This document shows, piece by piece, positions 8,690 through 17,599 of a stretch of DNA of 64,000 nt. Where the stretch lies: assembly GCF_003027925.1 (NCBI RefSeq), contig NZ_PYPS01000004.1:186001-250000 (forward strand). The letters are read 5' to 3'. Below the pieces are notes generated by a model. That model saw nothing but the letters and a program-made list of their open reading frames with translations. It ran no database searches and was not told where the DNA came from. How positions within the stretch are numbered: position 1 is the first letter of the stretch; each line of letters opens with the position of its first letter. Made by a program: the position numbers and the translations under genes. This stretch comes from Micromonospora sp. RP3T. GTDB lineage: Bacteria; Actinomycetota; Actinomycetes; Mycobacteriales; Micromonosporaceae.

Positions 8690-11470
8690 ATGTCGAGCCC
8701 CGCCGAGCGGTACGCCGCGGCGCGCCGCCGGGCCGCGCAGGCCTCCGCCTTCCCGGCCCTGGACGAATTCTCCCGCGATCTCGGGTTCGACCTCGACGAC
8801 TTCCAGCGGGAGGCGTGCGAGGCCCTGGAGCGGGGCAGCGGCGTGCTGGTCTGCGCGCCCACCGGCGCCGGCAAGACGGTGGTGGGCGAGTTCGCCGTGC
8901 ACCTGGCGCTGCGCGGCACCCCGGGTGGTGACGGTCCGGCCGTGCGGCGCAAGTGCTTCTACACCACGCCGATCAAGGCGCTGTCCAACCAGAAGTACCA
9001 CGACCTCGTCGACCGCTACGGCGTCGCGCAGGTCGGCCTGCTCACCGGCGACAACGCGATCAACGGGGACGCGCCCGTGGTGGTGATGACCACCGAGGTG
9101 CTGCGCAACATGCTCTACGCCGGCTCGGCCACGCTCGAGGGCCTGGCCTACGTGGTGATGGACGAGGTCCACTACCTGGCCGACCGGTTCCGGGGCGGCG
9201 TGTGGGAAGAGGTGATCATCCACCTGCCGGAGTCGGTGACCCTGGTCTCGCTGTCGGCCACCGTCTCCAACGCGGAGGAGTTCGCCGACTGGCTGGTCAC
9301 CGTGCGCGGCGAGACCGCGGTGGTGGTGTCCGAGCACCGGCCGGTGCCGCTCTGGCAGCACATGCTGGTCGGCAAGCGGATGTTCGACCTGTTCCACGAC
9401 GCCGACGCGGCCCGCAAGCACGACGTCCACCCCGAGCTGCTGCGGTACACCCGGGACACGGTGCGCCGGCTGGAGCTGGGCGAGGGACGCAGCGCCGGCC
9501 CCGGCGGCGGGCGGCGTGGCCCGCGCTGGCGGGGCCCGATGCGCCCGGACGTCGTCGACCGGCTCGACCGGGAGGGACTGCTCCCGGCGATCCTGTTCAT
9601 CTTCAGCCGGGCCGGCTGCGACGCCGCCGTGCAGCAGTGCCTCGCCGCCGGGCTGCGGCTGACCTCGCCCGACGAGCGCGCCGAGATCCGCCGCGTGGTC
9701 GAGTCCAAGGTCACCGCGATCCCGGGTGAGGACCTGTCCGTGCTGGGCTACTGGGAGTGGCTCGACGGGCTGGAGCGCGGGCTCGCCGCCCACCACGCCG
9801 GCATGCTGCCCGCGTTCAAGGAGGTCGTCGAGGAGCTGTTCGTCCGCGGCCTGGTCAAGGCCGTCTTCGCCACCGAGACGCTCGCGCTGGGCATCAACAT
9901 GCCGGCCCGCTGCGTGGTGCTGGAGCGCCTGGTCAAGTTCAACGGCGAGGCCCACGTCGACCTCACCCCGGGGGAGTACACCCAGCTCACCGGCCGGGCC
10001 GGCCGGCGGGGCATCGACGTGGAGGGGCACGCGGTGGTGGTCTGGTCGCCGGAGACCGACCCCCGGCACGTGGCCGGCCTCGCCTCCACCCGCACCTACC
10101 CGCTGCGGTCCAGCTTCCGGCCGTCCTACAACATGGCCGTCAACCTGGTCGGCAGCGTCGGCGCGGCGCCGGCCCGGGAGCTGCTGGAGTCCTCGTTCGC
10201 CCAGTTCCAGGCGGACCGCTCGGTGGTCGGCCTGGCGCGGCAGGTGCAGCGCAACACCGAGACGATCGAGGCGTACGGCGCGGAGGCCACCTGCCACCAG
10301 GGCGACTTCGACGCGTACTTCGCGCTGCGGGTGGCGATCGCCGACCGGGAGCGGGCCATCGCCCGACAGGGGCAGACCCAGCGCAAGGCCGCGGCCGTCG
10401 CGTCGCTGGAGCGGCTGCGGGTCGGCGACGTGATCCGGGTGCCGTCGGGCCGTCGGGCCGGCCTGGCCGTGGTCCTCGATCCGGCGACCGGTGGGTTCGG
10501 GGAGCCGCGCCCGCTGGTGCTCACCCAGGACCGCTGGGCCGGCCGGGTCAGCCCCGGCGACTTCACCTCCCCGGCCGAGGTGCTCACCCGGATCCGGGTC
10601 CCGAAGCACTTCAACCACCGGTCCCCGGCGGCCCGGCGCGACCTGGCCGCCGCGGTCAGCGGCACCGGGCTGGACCGGCACGGCGGCCGGCGCGGCGGCC
10701 GGTCCCGCCAGGCGGTCGGGGAGGACCACCGGCTCAGCCAGCTCCGCGTCGAGCTGCGCGGGCATCCCTGCCACGCCTGCCCCGACCGGGAGGAGCACGC
10801 CCGCTGGGCGGAACGCCGCCGCCGGTTGGAGCGCGACACCGAGGAGCTGCGGGAGCGGGTCAGCGGGCGGACGGGCTCCCTGGCCCGTACGTTCGACCGG
10901 ATCGTGGCGCTGCTGACCGCGCGCGGCTACCTGGCCCCCGACGGTGAGGTCACCGACGCCGGCCGGATGCTGGCCCGGATCTGGACCGAGGCCGACCTGC
11001 TGGTCGCCGAGTGCCTGCGCCGCCGGGTGTGGGACGGGCTGTCCCCGGCCGAGCTGGCCGCCGCCGTGTCGGTGGTGGTCTTCGAGGCCCGGCGGGACGT
11101 CGACGAGCGGGCGTCGCTGCCGCGCGGCGGGGTCGGCGACGCGGTCGACGAGACGCTGAAGCTGTGGGGCGACATCGAGGCGGACGAGGCGGCCCGCGGC
11201 CTCGCCGTCACCCGCGAGCCGGATCTCGGCTTCGCCTGGCCGATCTACCGGTGGGCGCGCGGGGAGGCGTTGGCCAAGGTGCTCGCCAGCGGGCACCAGA
11301 TCGACGGCGAGATGCCGGCCGGCGACTTCGTCCGGTGGGCCCGGCAGGTGGTCGACCTGCTCGGCCAGCTCGCCGACTCGGGCGGCGCGTCGACCGAGCT
11401 GCGGTCCACCGCGCGACAGGCGATCTCGGCCGTGAACCGGGGCGTCCTGGCCTATCACGCCTCCGCCTGA
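8690..11470 (+). CDS. helY: Ski2/Mtr4-type DEAD/DEAH-box RNA helicase HelY
   Basis: A 926-residue superfamily 2 helicase. The Walker A motif APTGAGKT is near residues 57-64, motif II DEVH at 158-161, motif III SLSATVSN and motif VI QLTGRAGRRG near 430-440, followed by a long C-terminal region with the DSHCT domain typical of Ski2-like proteins. In mycobacteria helY follows pafBC and tatAC directly; here about 6 kb of other genes intervene. Likely role: RNA or nucleic-acid remodelling in the cytoplasm. A CxxC pair (CHACPD) lies in the C-terminal third. Confidence 0.93.
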   Translation: MSSPAERYAAARRRAAQASAFPALDEFSRDLGFDLDDFQREACEALERGSGVLVCAPTGAGKTVVGEFAVHLALRGTPGGDGPAVRRKCFYTTPIKALSNQKYHDLVDRYGVAQVGLLTGDNAINGDAPVVVMTTEVLRNMLYAGSATLEGLAYVVMDEVHYLADRFRGGVWEEVIIHLPESVTLVSLSATVSNAEEFADWLVTVRGETAVVVSEHRPVPLWQHMLVGKRMFDLFHDADAARKHDVHPELLRYTRDTVRRLELGEGRSAGPGGGRRGPRWRGPMRPDVVDRLDREGLLPAILFIFSRAGCDAAVQQCLAAGLRLTSPDERAEIRRVVESKVTAIPGEDLSVLGYWEWLDGLERGLAAHHAGMLPAFKEVVEELFVRGLVKAVFATETLALGINMPARCVVLERLVKFNGEAHVDLTPGEYTQLTGRAGRRGIDVEGHAVVVWSPETDPRHVAGLASTRTYPLRSSFRPSYNMAVNLVGSVGAAPARELLESSFAQFQADRSVVGLARQVQRNTETIEAYGAEATCHQGDFDAYFALRVAIADRERAIARQGQTQRKAAAVASLERLRVGDVIRVPSGRRAGLAVVLDPATGGFGEPRPLVLTQDRWAGRVSPGDFTSPAEVLTRIRVPKHFNHRSPAARRDLAAAVSGTGLDRHGGRRGGRSRQAVGEDHRLSQLRVELRGHPCHACPDREEHARWAERRRRLERDTEELRERVSGRTGSLARTFDRIVALLTARGYLAPDGEVTDAGRMLARIWTEADLLVAECLRRRVWDGLSPAELAAAVSVVVFEARRDVDERASLPRGGVGDAVDETLKLWGDIEADEAARGLAVTREPDLGFAWPIYRWARGEALAKVLASGHQIDGEMPAGDFVRWARQVVDLLGQLADSGGASTELRSTARQAISAVNRGVLAYHASA

Positions 11471-11521
11471 CGATCACTTTCGGTCACCGCCGGCGGGAAA
11501 ACGACGCATCGCTGCGTCATC

Positions 11522-11556
11522 GCGACGGCACCCCCCGAACATCCGGGGGGCCGCCG
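11522..11556 (+). terminator. helY terminator hairpin
   Basis: The stem GACGGC plus CCCCCC pairs with GGGGGG plus GCCGTC around GAACATC, 52 bases after the helY stop. Confidence 0.8.
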
Positions 11557-11636
11557 TCATGCCTGCTCAGACGCTGCCGGATCATTGCCGGGACGCGTCG
11601 GGTCAGGCGTCGGTAGCGGATCGGGGGAAGGTCACC

Positions 11637-12527
11637 GTGGGCGAGATCAATCACTTTGAGTACGGGTGGATCACACCCGCGCTCAGCTATGCGCTGTCCG
11701 TGCTCGGCTCGGCGCTCGGACTGGTCTGCGCGGGGCGGATCCGGACCGCCACCGGCGCCGGCCAGCGAGCCTGGTGGGGTCTGCTCGCGGCCTGGGCGCT
11801 GGGCGGCACCGCCATCTGGGCGATGCACTTCATGGCCATGCTCGGCTTCGCGGTCGCCGGCACCCGGATCCGCTACGACGTGCCGCTGACCGCCGCCAGC
11901 ACGGTGATCGCGATGGGTGCGGTCGGCATCGGCCTGGCCATCGTGGGCACCGGTCGGCTCACCGCGACCCGGCTGCTCGCCGGTGGCTTCTTCACCGGCG
12001 CCGGGGTGGCCGCCATGCACTACACCGGCATGGCGGCGATGCGGCTGGACGGCACGCTCGGCTACGACCCGCTGCGGGTGGCGCTCTCCGTGGTGATCGC
12101 GCTGGTGGCCGCCACGGTCGCGCTCTGGCTGGCGATGACCGTCCGGCGTGGCGTCGCCATCATCGCCTCCGCGCTGGTCATGGGCATCGCCGTGAACGGC
12201 ATGCACTTCACCGGCATGAGCGCGCTGTCGGTGCACCTGCACGAGGGCCGGGGCGCGACCTCCGGTGGCACCGAGGTCAGCGGTCTGCTGGTGCCGATCG
12301 TGCTCGCGGTGGTCTTCGGCGTGGTCGGGCTGGTCTACGCGTTGCTCGCCGCGCCGTCCGACGACGACCGGGCCGGCGCCGCGTACGTGGCGGCACGGCT
12401 GGACGGCGCGTCTCCGCTGGTCGAGGCCGAACCGGCGCCGGACCCGGTGGGCCTGCGGGCCCGGTCGACGCTGGCGCAGCCGGGTGCGCAGTTCCCCTCC
12501 CGCCGAAACACCGACCGAAACCCCTGA
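11637..12527 (+). CDS. MHYT-domain integral membrane sensor protein
   Basis: A 296-residue membrane protein with seven hydrophobic helices and the repeated MHYT signature: AMHFMAM, AMHYTGM and GMHFTGM, proposed to bind a metal and sense a diatomic gas or redox state. No output domain (GGDEF, EAL or kinase) is attached; the C-terminal tail is a short acidic, Pro-rich stretch. GTG 11637 is preferred over ATG 11559 because the latter lies in the helY terminator and only the former has a good ribosome site (GGGGGAAGG). A perfect hairpin follows at 12563. Confidence 0.87.
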   Translation: MGEINHFEYGWITPALSYALSVLGSALGLVCAGRIRTATGAGQRAWWGLLAAWALGGTAIWAMHFMAMLGFAVAGTRIRYDVPLTAASTVIAMGAVGIGLAIVGTGRLTATRLLAGGFFTGAGVAAMHYTGMAAMRLDGTLGYDPLRVALSVVIALVAATVALWLAMTVRRGVAIIASALVMGIAVNGMHFTGMSALSVHLHEGRGATSGGTEVSGLLVPIVLAVVFGVVGLVYALLAAPSDDDRAGAAYVAARLDGASPLVEAEPAPDPVGLRARSTLAQPGAQFPSRRNTDRNP

Positions 12528-12562
12528 CCCGCCCCCCAGGGCCATGGCCCGGAGCACCAATT

Positions 12563-12608
12563 CACGGAAAGAGTGGCCATCCCGCTCGGAATGGCCACTC
12601 TTTCCGTG
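12563..12608 (+). terminator. perfect 18-bp stem terminator
   Basis: CACGGAAAGAGTGGCCAT is followed after a 10-base loop by its exact reverse complement. It lies 35 bases after the MHYT gene and between convergent genes, so it may act in both directions. Confidence 0.85.
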
Positions 12609-12658
12609 GAACAGCGCGGACCGGGGCGGGGGTCGGGTGACGGGGGCGCGGCGGGGGA

Positions 12659-12691
12659 GGGGTGGGTCAGGGGTGGGTCAGGGGTGGGTCA
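12659..12691. repeat. three perfect 11-bp tandem repeats carrying stop codons
   Basis: Three exact copies of GGGGTGGGTCA end to end. The last copy supplies the TGA stop of the exonuclease on the minus strand. Because 11 is not a multiple of 3, the three copies place TGA in all three minus-strand frames. Confidence 0.9.
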
Positions 12692-13636
12692 GGGGCGGGG
12701 GGTGGCGAGCGCGTCGACCAGGCGTCGGCAGGAGCCGGCCAGGTTCCAGCGCTGCGCCAGGTCGAGCAGCCGGTCCGGATCGGCCGGGGACGTCGGCAGC
12801 GTCGGGTCCAGCTCGGGCAGCGGCACGTCGGTGGCGACGCGGACCACCTTGGGCGCCACGGCCAGGTAGTCGCGGGCGGCGTCGAGCTTGCCGCGCAGGC
12901 CCGGCGCGAAGCCGGAAGCGGGATCGTCGAGCGCGGCCAGGATGCCGTCGAGGCCGCCGTAGCGCTCGATCAACCGGGCGGCGGTCTTCTCACCCACCCC
13001 GGGAACGCCCGGCAGGCCGTCGCTCGGGTCGCCGCGCAGCGCGGCGAAGTCGGCGTACCGGTCGGCGGGCACGCCGTAGCGGGCCCGCACCGCGGCGTCG
13101 TCGCAGTCGTCCAGCTTGGCCACGCCCCGCCCGACGTAGAGCAGGCGCGTCGGGTGGTCGTCGTCGACGAGCTGGAACAGGTCGCGGTCGCCGGAGACCA
13201 CCTCGACCGGCCCCGGCTGGGTCACCGAGAGCGTGCCCAGCACGTCGTCGGCCTCGTAGCCGGTCGCGCCGACCGCCGGGACGCCGAGCGCGTCGAGCAC
13301 CTCGAGGATCATCGGCACCTGCGGGGAGAGCGTGTCCGGCACGACCTCGCCGCCCTGCGGCGCGACCCGGTGCGCCTTGTACGACGGCAGCAGCTCCACC
13401 CGCCAGGCCGGCCGCCAGTCGTGGTCCAGCGTGCAGATCATCCGGTCCGGCCGACGGGTGCGCACCAGTTGGGCGAGCATGTCGAGGAAGCCGCGCACGG
13501 CGTTGACCGGCTGGCCGTCGCCCGTCTTCGCGGCCGACTCGGGAATGCCGAAGTAGGCGCGGAAGTAGAGGCTGGGGGAGTCGATCAGCAGGATCGGGGG
13601 TCGCTGTGCCACGCCGACCACTGTGGCACAGCCCAC
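12689..13636 (-). CDS. 5'-3' exonuclease (FEN/PolI N-terminal domain family)
   Basis: A stand-alone 5'-nuclease of up to 315 residues. It has the acidic metal-binding residues of the family in LLIDSPSLYFRAYFG, CTLDHDWRP, GYEADDVLGTL and VSGDRDLFQLVDDD, and the helix-hairpin-helix DNA-binding motif LPGVPGVGEKTAARLIERYGG. It removes flaps or RNA primers during replication and repair. A homologue lies near helY in mycobacteria (Rv2090). GTG 13612 (AQRPPILLIDS) is an equally plausible start that would free the intergenic space. Confidence 0.9.
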   Translation of the reverse strand: MGCATVVGVAQRPPILLIDSPSLYFRAYFGIPESAAKTGDGQPVNAVRGFLDMLAQLVRTRRPDRMICTLDHDWRPAWRVELLPSYKAHRVAPQGGEVVPDTLSPQVPMILEVLDALGVPAVGATGYEADDVLGTLSVTQPGPVEVVSGDRDLFQLVDDDHPTRLLYVGRGVAKLDDCDDAAVRARYGVPADRYADFAALRGDPSDGLPGVPGVGEKTAARLIERYGGLDGILAALDDPASGFAPGLRGKLDAARDYLAVAPKVVRVATDVPLPELDPTLPTSPADPDRLLDLAQRWNLAGSCRRLVDALATPRP

Positions 13637-13710
13637 CGACGAGGTGGGGGACGCACCCGGGGGCCGGAAACGGGCGGCCCGACGAGCGCCGGTGCGCGCA
13701 GACTGGCCCG

Positions 13711-14787
13711 GTGAGCTTCGTACCCGGTCTGATCCTGGCCCGTCGGTTCCACGACGAGGTGGTGGCCCCGCTGCTGGCCCGCCGGCTGCCCGGCCTGCGG
13801 TACGCCGCCGGCCTGCTCGACGGCGGCTCCGAGCTGTTCGGCCTCGACACGCCCCGCTCCACCGACCACGACTGGGGTCCGCGTACCCAGGTGTTCGTGG
13901 CGGACGCGGCGCGGGTGCCCGAGGTGCGGGCGGTGCTCGACGCGGGACTGCCGGGGGAGTTCCTCGGCTGGCCGGCCCGGTTCGCCGGTGGACCGACGGT
14001 CCGGCTCGGGGTGGTCCGGGCGGACGGTGACCGGCACGGGGTGAGCGTCGACGAGCTCGGGGCGTGGCTGCGGGACCGGCTGGGTGTCGATCCGCGGGAG
14101 GGCCTGACGGCGGCGGACTGGCTGGCCACGCCGACGCAGCGGCTCGCCGAGCTGACCGGCGGCGCGGTGTTCCACGACGGGCTGGACGGTGCGCTCACCG
14201 CCGTCCGCGCCCGGCTGGCGTGGTACCCGGACGACGTGTGGCGGCACGTGCTGCTGGCCGGCTGGCAGCGGGTGGCGCAGGCCGAGCACCTGGCCGGCCG
14301 GTGCGCCGAGGTCGGCGACGACCTGGGCAGCCGGATCGTCGTGGCCGGGCTGGCCCGTGACCTGATGCGCCTCGGCCTGGTGCTGCACCGCCGCTGGCCG
14401 CCGTACCCGAAGTGGCTCGGCACGGTCTTCGCCGGCCTGCCGGCGGCGGCGCCGGTGCGGGACGCGCTGGCGGTCGCGCTCGGGCCCGGGGACTGGCCGG
14501 CCCGGCAGGCCGGCCTGGTGCGGGCCCTGGAGACGGTGGCGGCCTGGACCAACGACGCCGGGCTGGCCGCGCCCGTGGACCCGACCGCCCGTCCGTTCCA
14601 CGACCGACCGTTCCTGGTGCTGCACGCGGGTCGGTTCGTCGAGGCGCTGCGCGCGTCGATCGACGACCCGGACCTGCGCGACCGGCCACCGGTCGGCGCG
14701 GTGGACCAGTACGTCGACAACGTCGACGTGCTCACTTGCCCGGAGCGGGTCCGGCGGGTCGCGGCGGCGGTGACCGCGACCGGGTGA
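13711..14787 (+). CDS. DUF4037 putative nucleotidyltransferase
   Basis: A 358-residue protein. The N-terminal part resembles a nucleotidyltransferase fold (GLLDGGSELFGLDTPRSTDHDWGPR; the GGS ... D.DW pattern matches the catalytic GS and DxD positions). The C-terminal part, from about residue 150, is helical and matches the DUF4037 arrangement. Substrate unknown. The GTG at 13711 was chosen because the upstream in-frame sequence overlaps the divergent exonuclease and lacks conservation-like features. Confidence 0.78.
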   Translation: MSFVPGLILARRFHDEVVAPLLARRLPGLRYAAGLLDGGSELFGLDTPRSTDHDWGPRTQVFVADAARVPEVRAVLDAGLPGEFLGWPARFAGGPTVRLGVVRADGDRHGVSVDELGAWLRDRLGVDPREGLTAADWLATPTQRLAELTGGAVFHDGLDGALTAVRARLAWYPDDVWRHVLLAGWQRVAQAEHLAGRCAEVGDDLGSRIVVAGLARDLMRLGLVLHRRWPPYPKWLGTVFAGLPAAAPVRDALAVALGPGDWPARQAGLVRALETVAAWTNDAGLAAPVDPTARPFHDRPFLVLHAGRFVEALRASIDDPDLRDRPPVGAVDQYVDNVDVLTCPERVRRVAAAVTATG

Positions 14788-14958
14788 GGACGCGGCCGGG
14801 CGCTTTGTTCCGGACTTTTCACAAGGTGCGAAAAAAGCGGGGGAAGCCGCTGCGGGGAATTGACATGCGCCACTGCGTGCGGGGATGGTCCAGCGCACGG
14901 GCGGCCACCCCGGCACGCCCGTGCCCGTTCCCGCACTCCACCCGTCCCGGAGCTGCCC

Positions 14959-17535
14959 ATGTCACCCCTTCCGCCCGTCCGCCGCCGGCCGGTCCGCCGG
15001 CTGCTCGCCGCGCTGGCCGCGCTGCTCGCCGCCGGAGCGCTGACCGCCCCGGCGGGGCCGGCCCGCGCCGCCGACCCGCTGCTGTCCCAGGGCCGGCCCA
15101 CCACCGCCTCCTCGACCGAGAACGCCGGCACCCCGGCGTCCAACGCCACCGACGGCAACACCGGCACCCGCTGGTCCAGCGCGTTCGCCGATCCCCAGTG
15201 GATCCAGGTCGACCTCGGCGTGACCGCCACCGTCTCCCGGGTCAGCCTCGCCTGGGAAGGTGCGTACGCGCGGGCCTACCAGGTGCAGACCTCCACCGAC
15301 GGCGCCGCCTGGACCACCGTGTTCAGCACCACGAACGGCGACGGCGGCACCGACGACCTGACCGTCGACGGCACCGGCCGCTACGTGCGGGTGTCCGGCA
15401 CCGCGCGGGCCACCGCCTACGGCTACTCGCTCTGGGAGTTCCAGGTCTACGGCACCACCGGCGGCGGCAGCGGCTGCGACACCGCGACGAACGCGGCCCA
15501 GGGCCGACCGGCCACCGCCTCGTCGACCGAGAACGCCGGCACCCCCGCCTCGGCGGCGGTCGACGGCGACCCGGGCACCCGCTGGGCCAGCGCCGCCGCC
15601 GACCCGCAGTGGCTCCGCGTCGACCTGGGCAGCGTGCGTACCATCTGCCGGGTGGTGCTCACCTGGGAGGCCGCGTACGCGCGGGCGTACCAGATCCAGA
15701 CCTCGACCGACGGCGCCACCTGGACCTCGGTCTACGGCACCACCAGCGGCGACGGCGGCACCGACGCGGTGACCGTCAGCGGTACCGGCCGCTACCTGCG
15801 GGTGTACGGCACAGCCCGGGCCACCGGCTACGGCTACTCGCTCTGGGAACTGGTCGTCAACACCACCGGCGGCGGCACCGTGCCCGGCGGCGGACCGCTC
15901 GGGCCCAACGTGCTCACGTTCGACCCGTCGATGTCGGCCACCACCATCCAGAGCCAGCTCGACGCCGTCTTCCGCACCCAGGAGTCGAACCAGTTCGGCA
16001 CCGAGCGGTACGCGCTGCTGTTCAAGCCGGGCGACTACTCCGGCATCAACGCGCAGATCGGCTTCTACACCTCGATCATGGGGCTCGGCCGGAACCCCGG
16101 GGACGTGCGCATCCACGGCGACGTCACGGTGGACGCCGGCTGGTTCGGTGGCAACGCCACCCAGAACTTCTGGCGCTCGGCGTCGAACATGCGGGTCTTC
16201 CCGTCCGCCGGCTTCACCCGCTGGGCGGTGTCGCAGGCCGCGCCGTTCCGCCGGATGGACATCCAGGGCGACCTGAACCTGGCCCCGAACGGCTACGGCT
16301 GGGCCAGCGGCGGCTACATCGCGGACAGCCGGGTCACCGGCGTGGTCCAGCCGTACTCCCAGCAGCAGTGGTACACCCGGGACAGCAACGTGGGCGGGTA
16401 CCTCAACGCGGTCTGGAACGTGACCAACTCCGGCGTGGTCGGCGCGCCCGCGACCAGCTTCCCGAACCCGCCGTACACCACGCTGGCCCAGACCCCGGTC
16501 AGCCGCGACGTGCCCTACCTCTACCTCGACAGCGGCGGCGCCTACCAGGTGTTCGTGCCGTCCACCCGGACCAACGCGGTCGGCGCGTCCTGGCTGGGCG
16601 GTGCCACGCCCGGCACGTCGATCCCGCTGAGCCAGTTCTACGTGGCGAAGCCCGGCGACTCGGCGGCCACCATCAACACCGCGCTGGCCCAGGGGCTGAA
16701 CCTGCTGTTCACGCCCGGCGTCTACGCCGTCGACCGGACCATCGCGGTCAACCGGCCCGGCACGGTCGTGCTCGGCATCGGCTACCCCACGTTGGTGCCG
16801 CAGAACGGCGTGGTGCCGATGACGGTCGCCGACGTCGACGGGGTCCGGCTCGCCGGGCTGCTGTTCGACGCCGGCGCGGTGAACTCCCCGGTGCTGTTGC
16901 AGGTCGGCCCCGCCGGCTCGGCGGCCCGGCACGCCACCGACCCCACCTCGGTGCAGGACGTGTTCTTCCGCATCGGCGGCGCGCACGCCGGCAAGGCGAC
17001 CACCAGCCTGGTGGTCAACCAGGACGACGCGCTGATCGACCACATCTGGGCCTGGCGGGGCGACCACGGCACCGGCATCGGCTGGACCGTGAACACCGCC
17101 GACACCGGACTGATCGTCAACGGCGACAACGTCACCGCGCTCGGGCTCTTCGTCGAGCACTACCAGAAGCACGAGGTGATCTGGAACGGCGAGAACGGGC
17201 GCACCATCTTCTTCCAGAACGAGCTGCCGTACGACCCGCCGAACGCCGCCGCCTGGACGAACGGTTCCCGGGTCGGGTACGCGGCGTTCAAGGTCGCCGA
17301 CCCGGTCACCTCGTTCGAGGGCTGGGGGATGGGCAGCTACTGCTACTTCAACGTGGACCCGACCATCGCCGCCTACCACGCCTTCGAGGCCCCGACCCGG
17401 GCCGGCGTGCGGTTCCACGACCTGCTCACCGTCTCGCTGGGTGGCAACGGGTCGATCACCCACGTCATCAACGACACCGGCGGGCCGGCGCAGGGCACGA
17501 ACACCGTGCCGGTCAACGTGGTCAGCTATCCCTGA
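14959..17535 (+). CDS. secreted protein: two discoidin (F5/8C) domains plus large right-handed beta-helix domain
   Basis: An 858-residue exported protein. The signal peptide (residues 1 to about 38, Arg-rich start, ending PARAAD) is followed by two F5/8-type C carbohydrate-binding domains (about 40-170 and 175-305; each begins QGRP.TASSTENAGTPAS and ends ELV/EFQVYG) and a C-terminal region of about 550 residues with the repetitive Asn/Gly pattern of a right-handed beta-helix (DVFFRIGG, TGLIVNGDNVTALGLFVEHYQKHE). Relatives are often labelled adenylyl cyclase or coagulation factor 5/8 protein in actinomycetes. No cyclase motif is visible; a glycan-active role, perhaps GH55-like, is more plausible but unproven. 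Confidence 0.75.
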   Translation: MSPLPPVRRRPVRRLLAALAALLAAGALTAPAGPARAADPLLSQGRPTTASSTENAGTPASNATDGNTGTRWSSAFADPQWIQVDLGVTATVSRVSLAWEGAYARAYQVQTSTDGAAWTTVFSTTNGDGGTDDLTVDGTGRYVRVSGTARATAYGYSLWEFQVYGTTGGGSGCDTATNAAQGRPATASSTENAGTPASAAVDGDPGTRWASAAADPQWLRVDLGSVRTICRVVLTWEAAYARAYQIQTSTDGATWTSVYGTTSGDGGTDAVTVSGTGRYLRVYGTARATGYGYSLWELVVNTTGGGTVPGGGPLGPNVLTFDPSMSATTIQSQLDAVFRTQESNQFGTERYALLFKPGDYSGINAQIGFYTSIMGLGRNPGDVRIHGDVTVDAGWFGGNATQNFWRSASNMRVFPSAGFTRWAVSQAAPFRRMDIQGDLNLAPNGYGWASGGYIADSRVTGVVQPYSQQQWYTRDSNVGGYLNAVWNVTNSGVVGAPATSFPNPPYTTLAQTPVSRDVPYLYLDSGGAYQVFVPSTRTNAVGASWLGGATPGTSIPLSQFYVAKPGDSAATINTALAQGLNLLFTPGVYAVDRTIAVNRPGTVVLGIGYPTLVPQNGVVPMTVADVDGVRLAGLLFDAGAVNSPVLLQVGPAGSAARHATDPTSVQDVFFRIGGAHAGKATTSLVVNQDDALIDHIWAWRGDHGTGIGWTVNTADTGLIVNGDNVTALGLFVEHYQKHEVIWNGENGRTIFFQNELPYDPPNAAAWTNGSRVGYAAFKVADPVTSFEGWGMGSYCYFNVDPTIAAYHAFEAPTRAGVRFHDLLTVSLGGNGSITHVINDTGGPAQGTNTVPVNVVSYP

Positions 17536-17544
17536 CCGGGCCCG

Positions 17545-17572
17545 GGGGCGGCCGGCACGCGCCGGCCGCCCC
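17545..17572. terminator. perfect GC hairpin terminator
   Basis: GGGGCGGCCGGC, loop ACGC, then GCCGGCCGCCCC. It lies between convergent stops at 17535 and 17600. Confidence 0.85.
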
Positions 17573-17599
17573 GCCGGCTCGGGATCTTCGGCCGCCGGC

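Noticed and set aside
8144..11458. 1,104-residue open frame antisense to helY
   Set aside because: Low-complexity His/Gln/Arg/Gly-rich translation, no domain, fully antisense to a complete helicase; a typical GC-rich shadow frame.
11559..11636. ATG 11559 as the start of the MHYT protein
   Set aside because: It lies against the helY terminator hairpin and lacks a ribosome site; GTG 11637 has GGGGGAAGG at good spacing.
14858..14887. TTGACA ahead of the beta-helix protein gene as a promoter
   Set aside because: The -35 hexamer is perfect, but no convincing TANNNT element follows at 16-19 bases.
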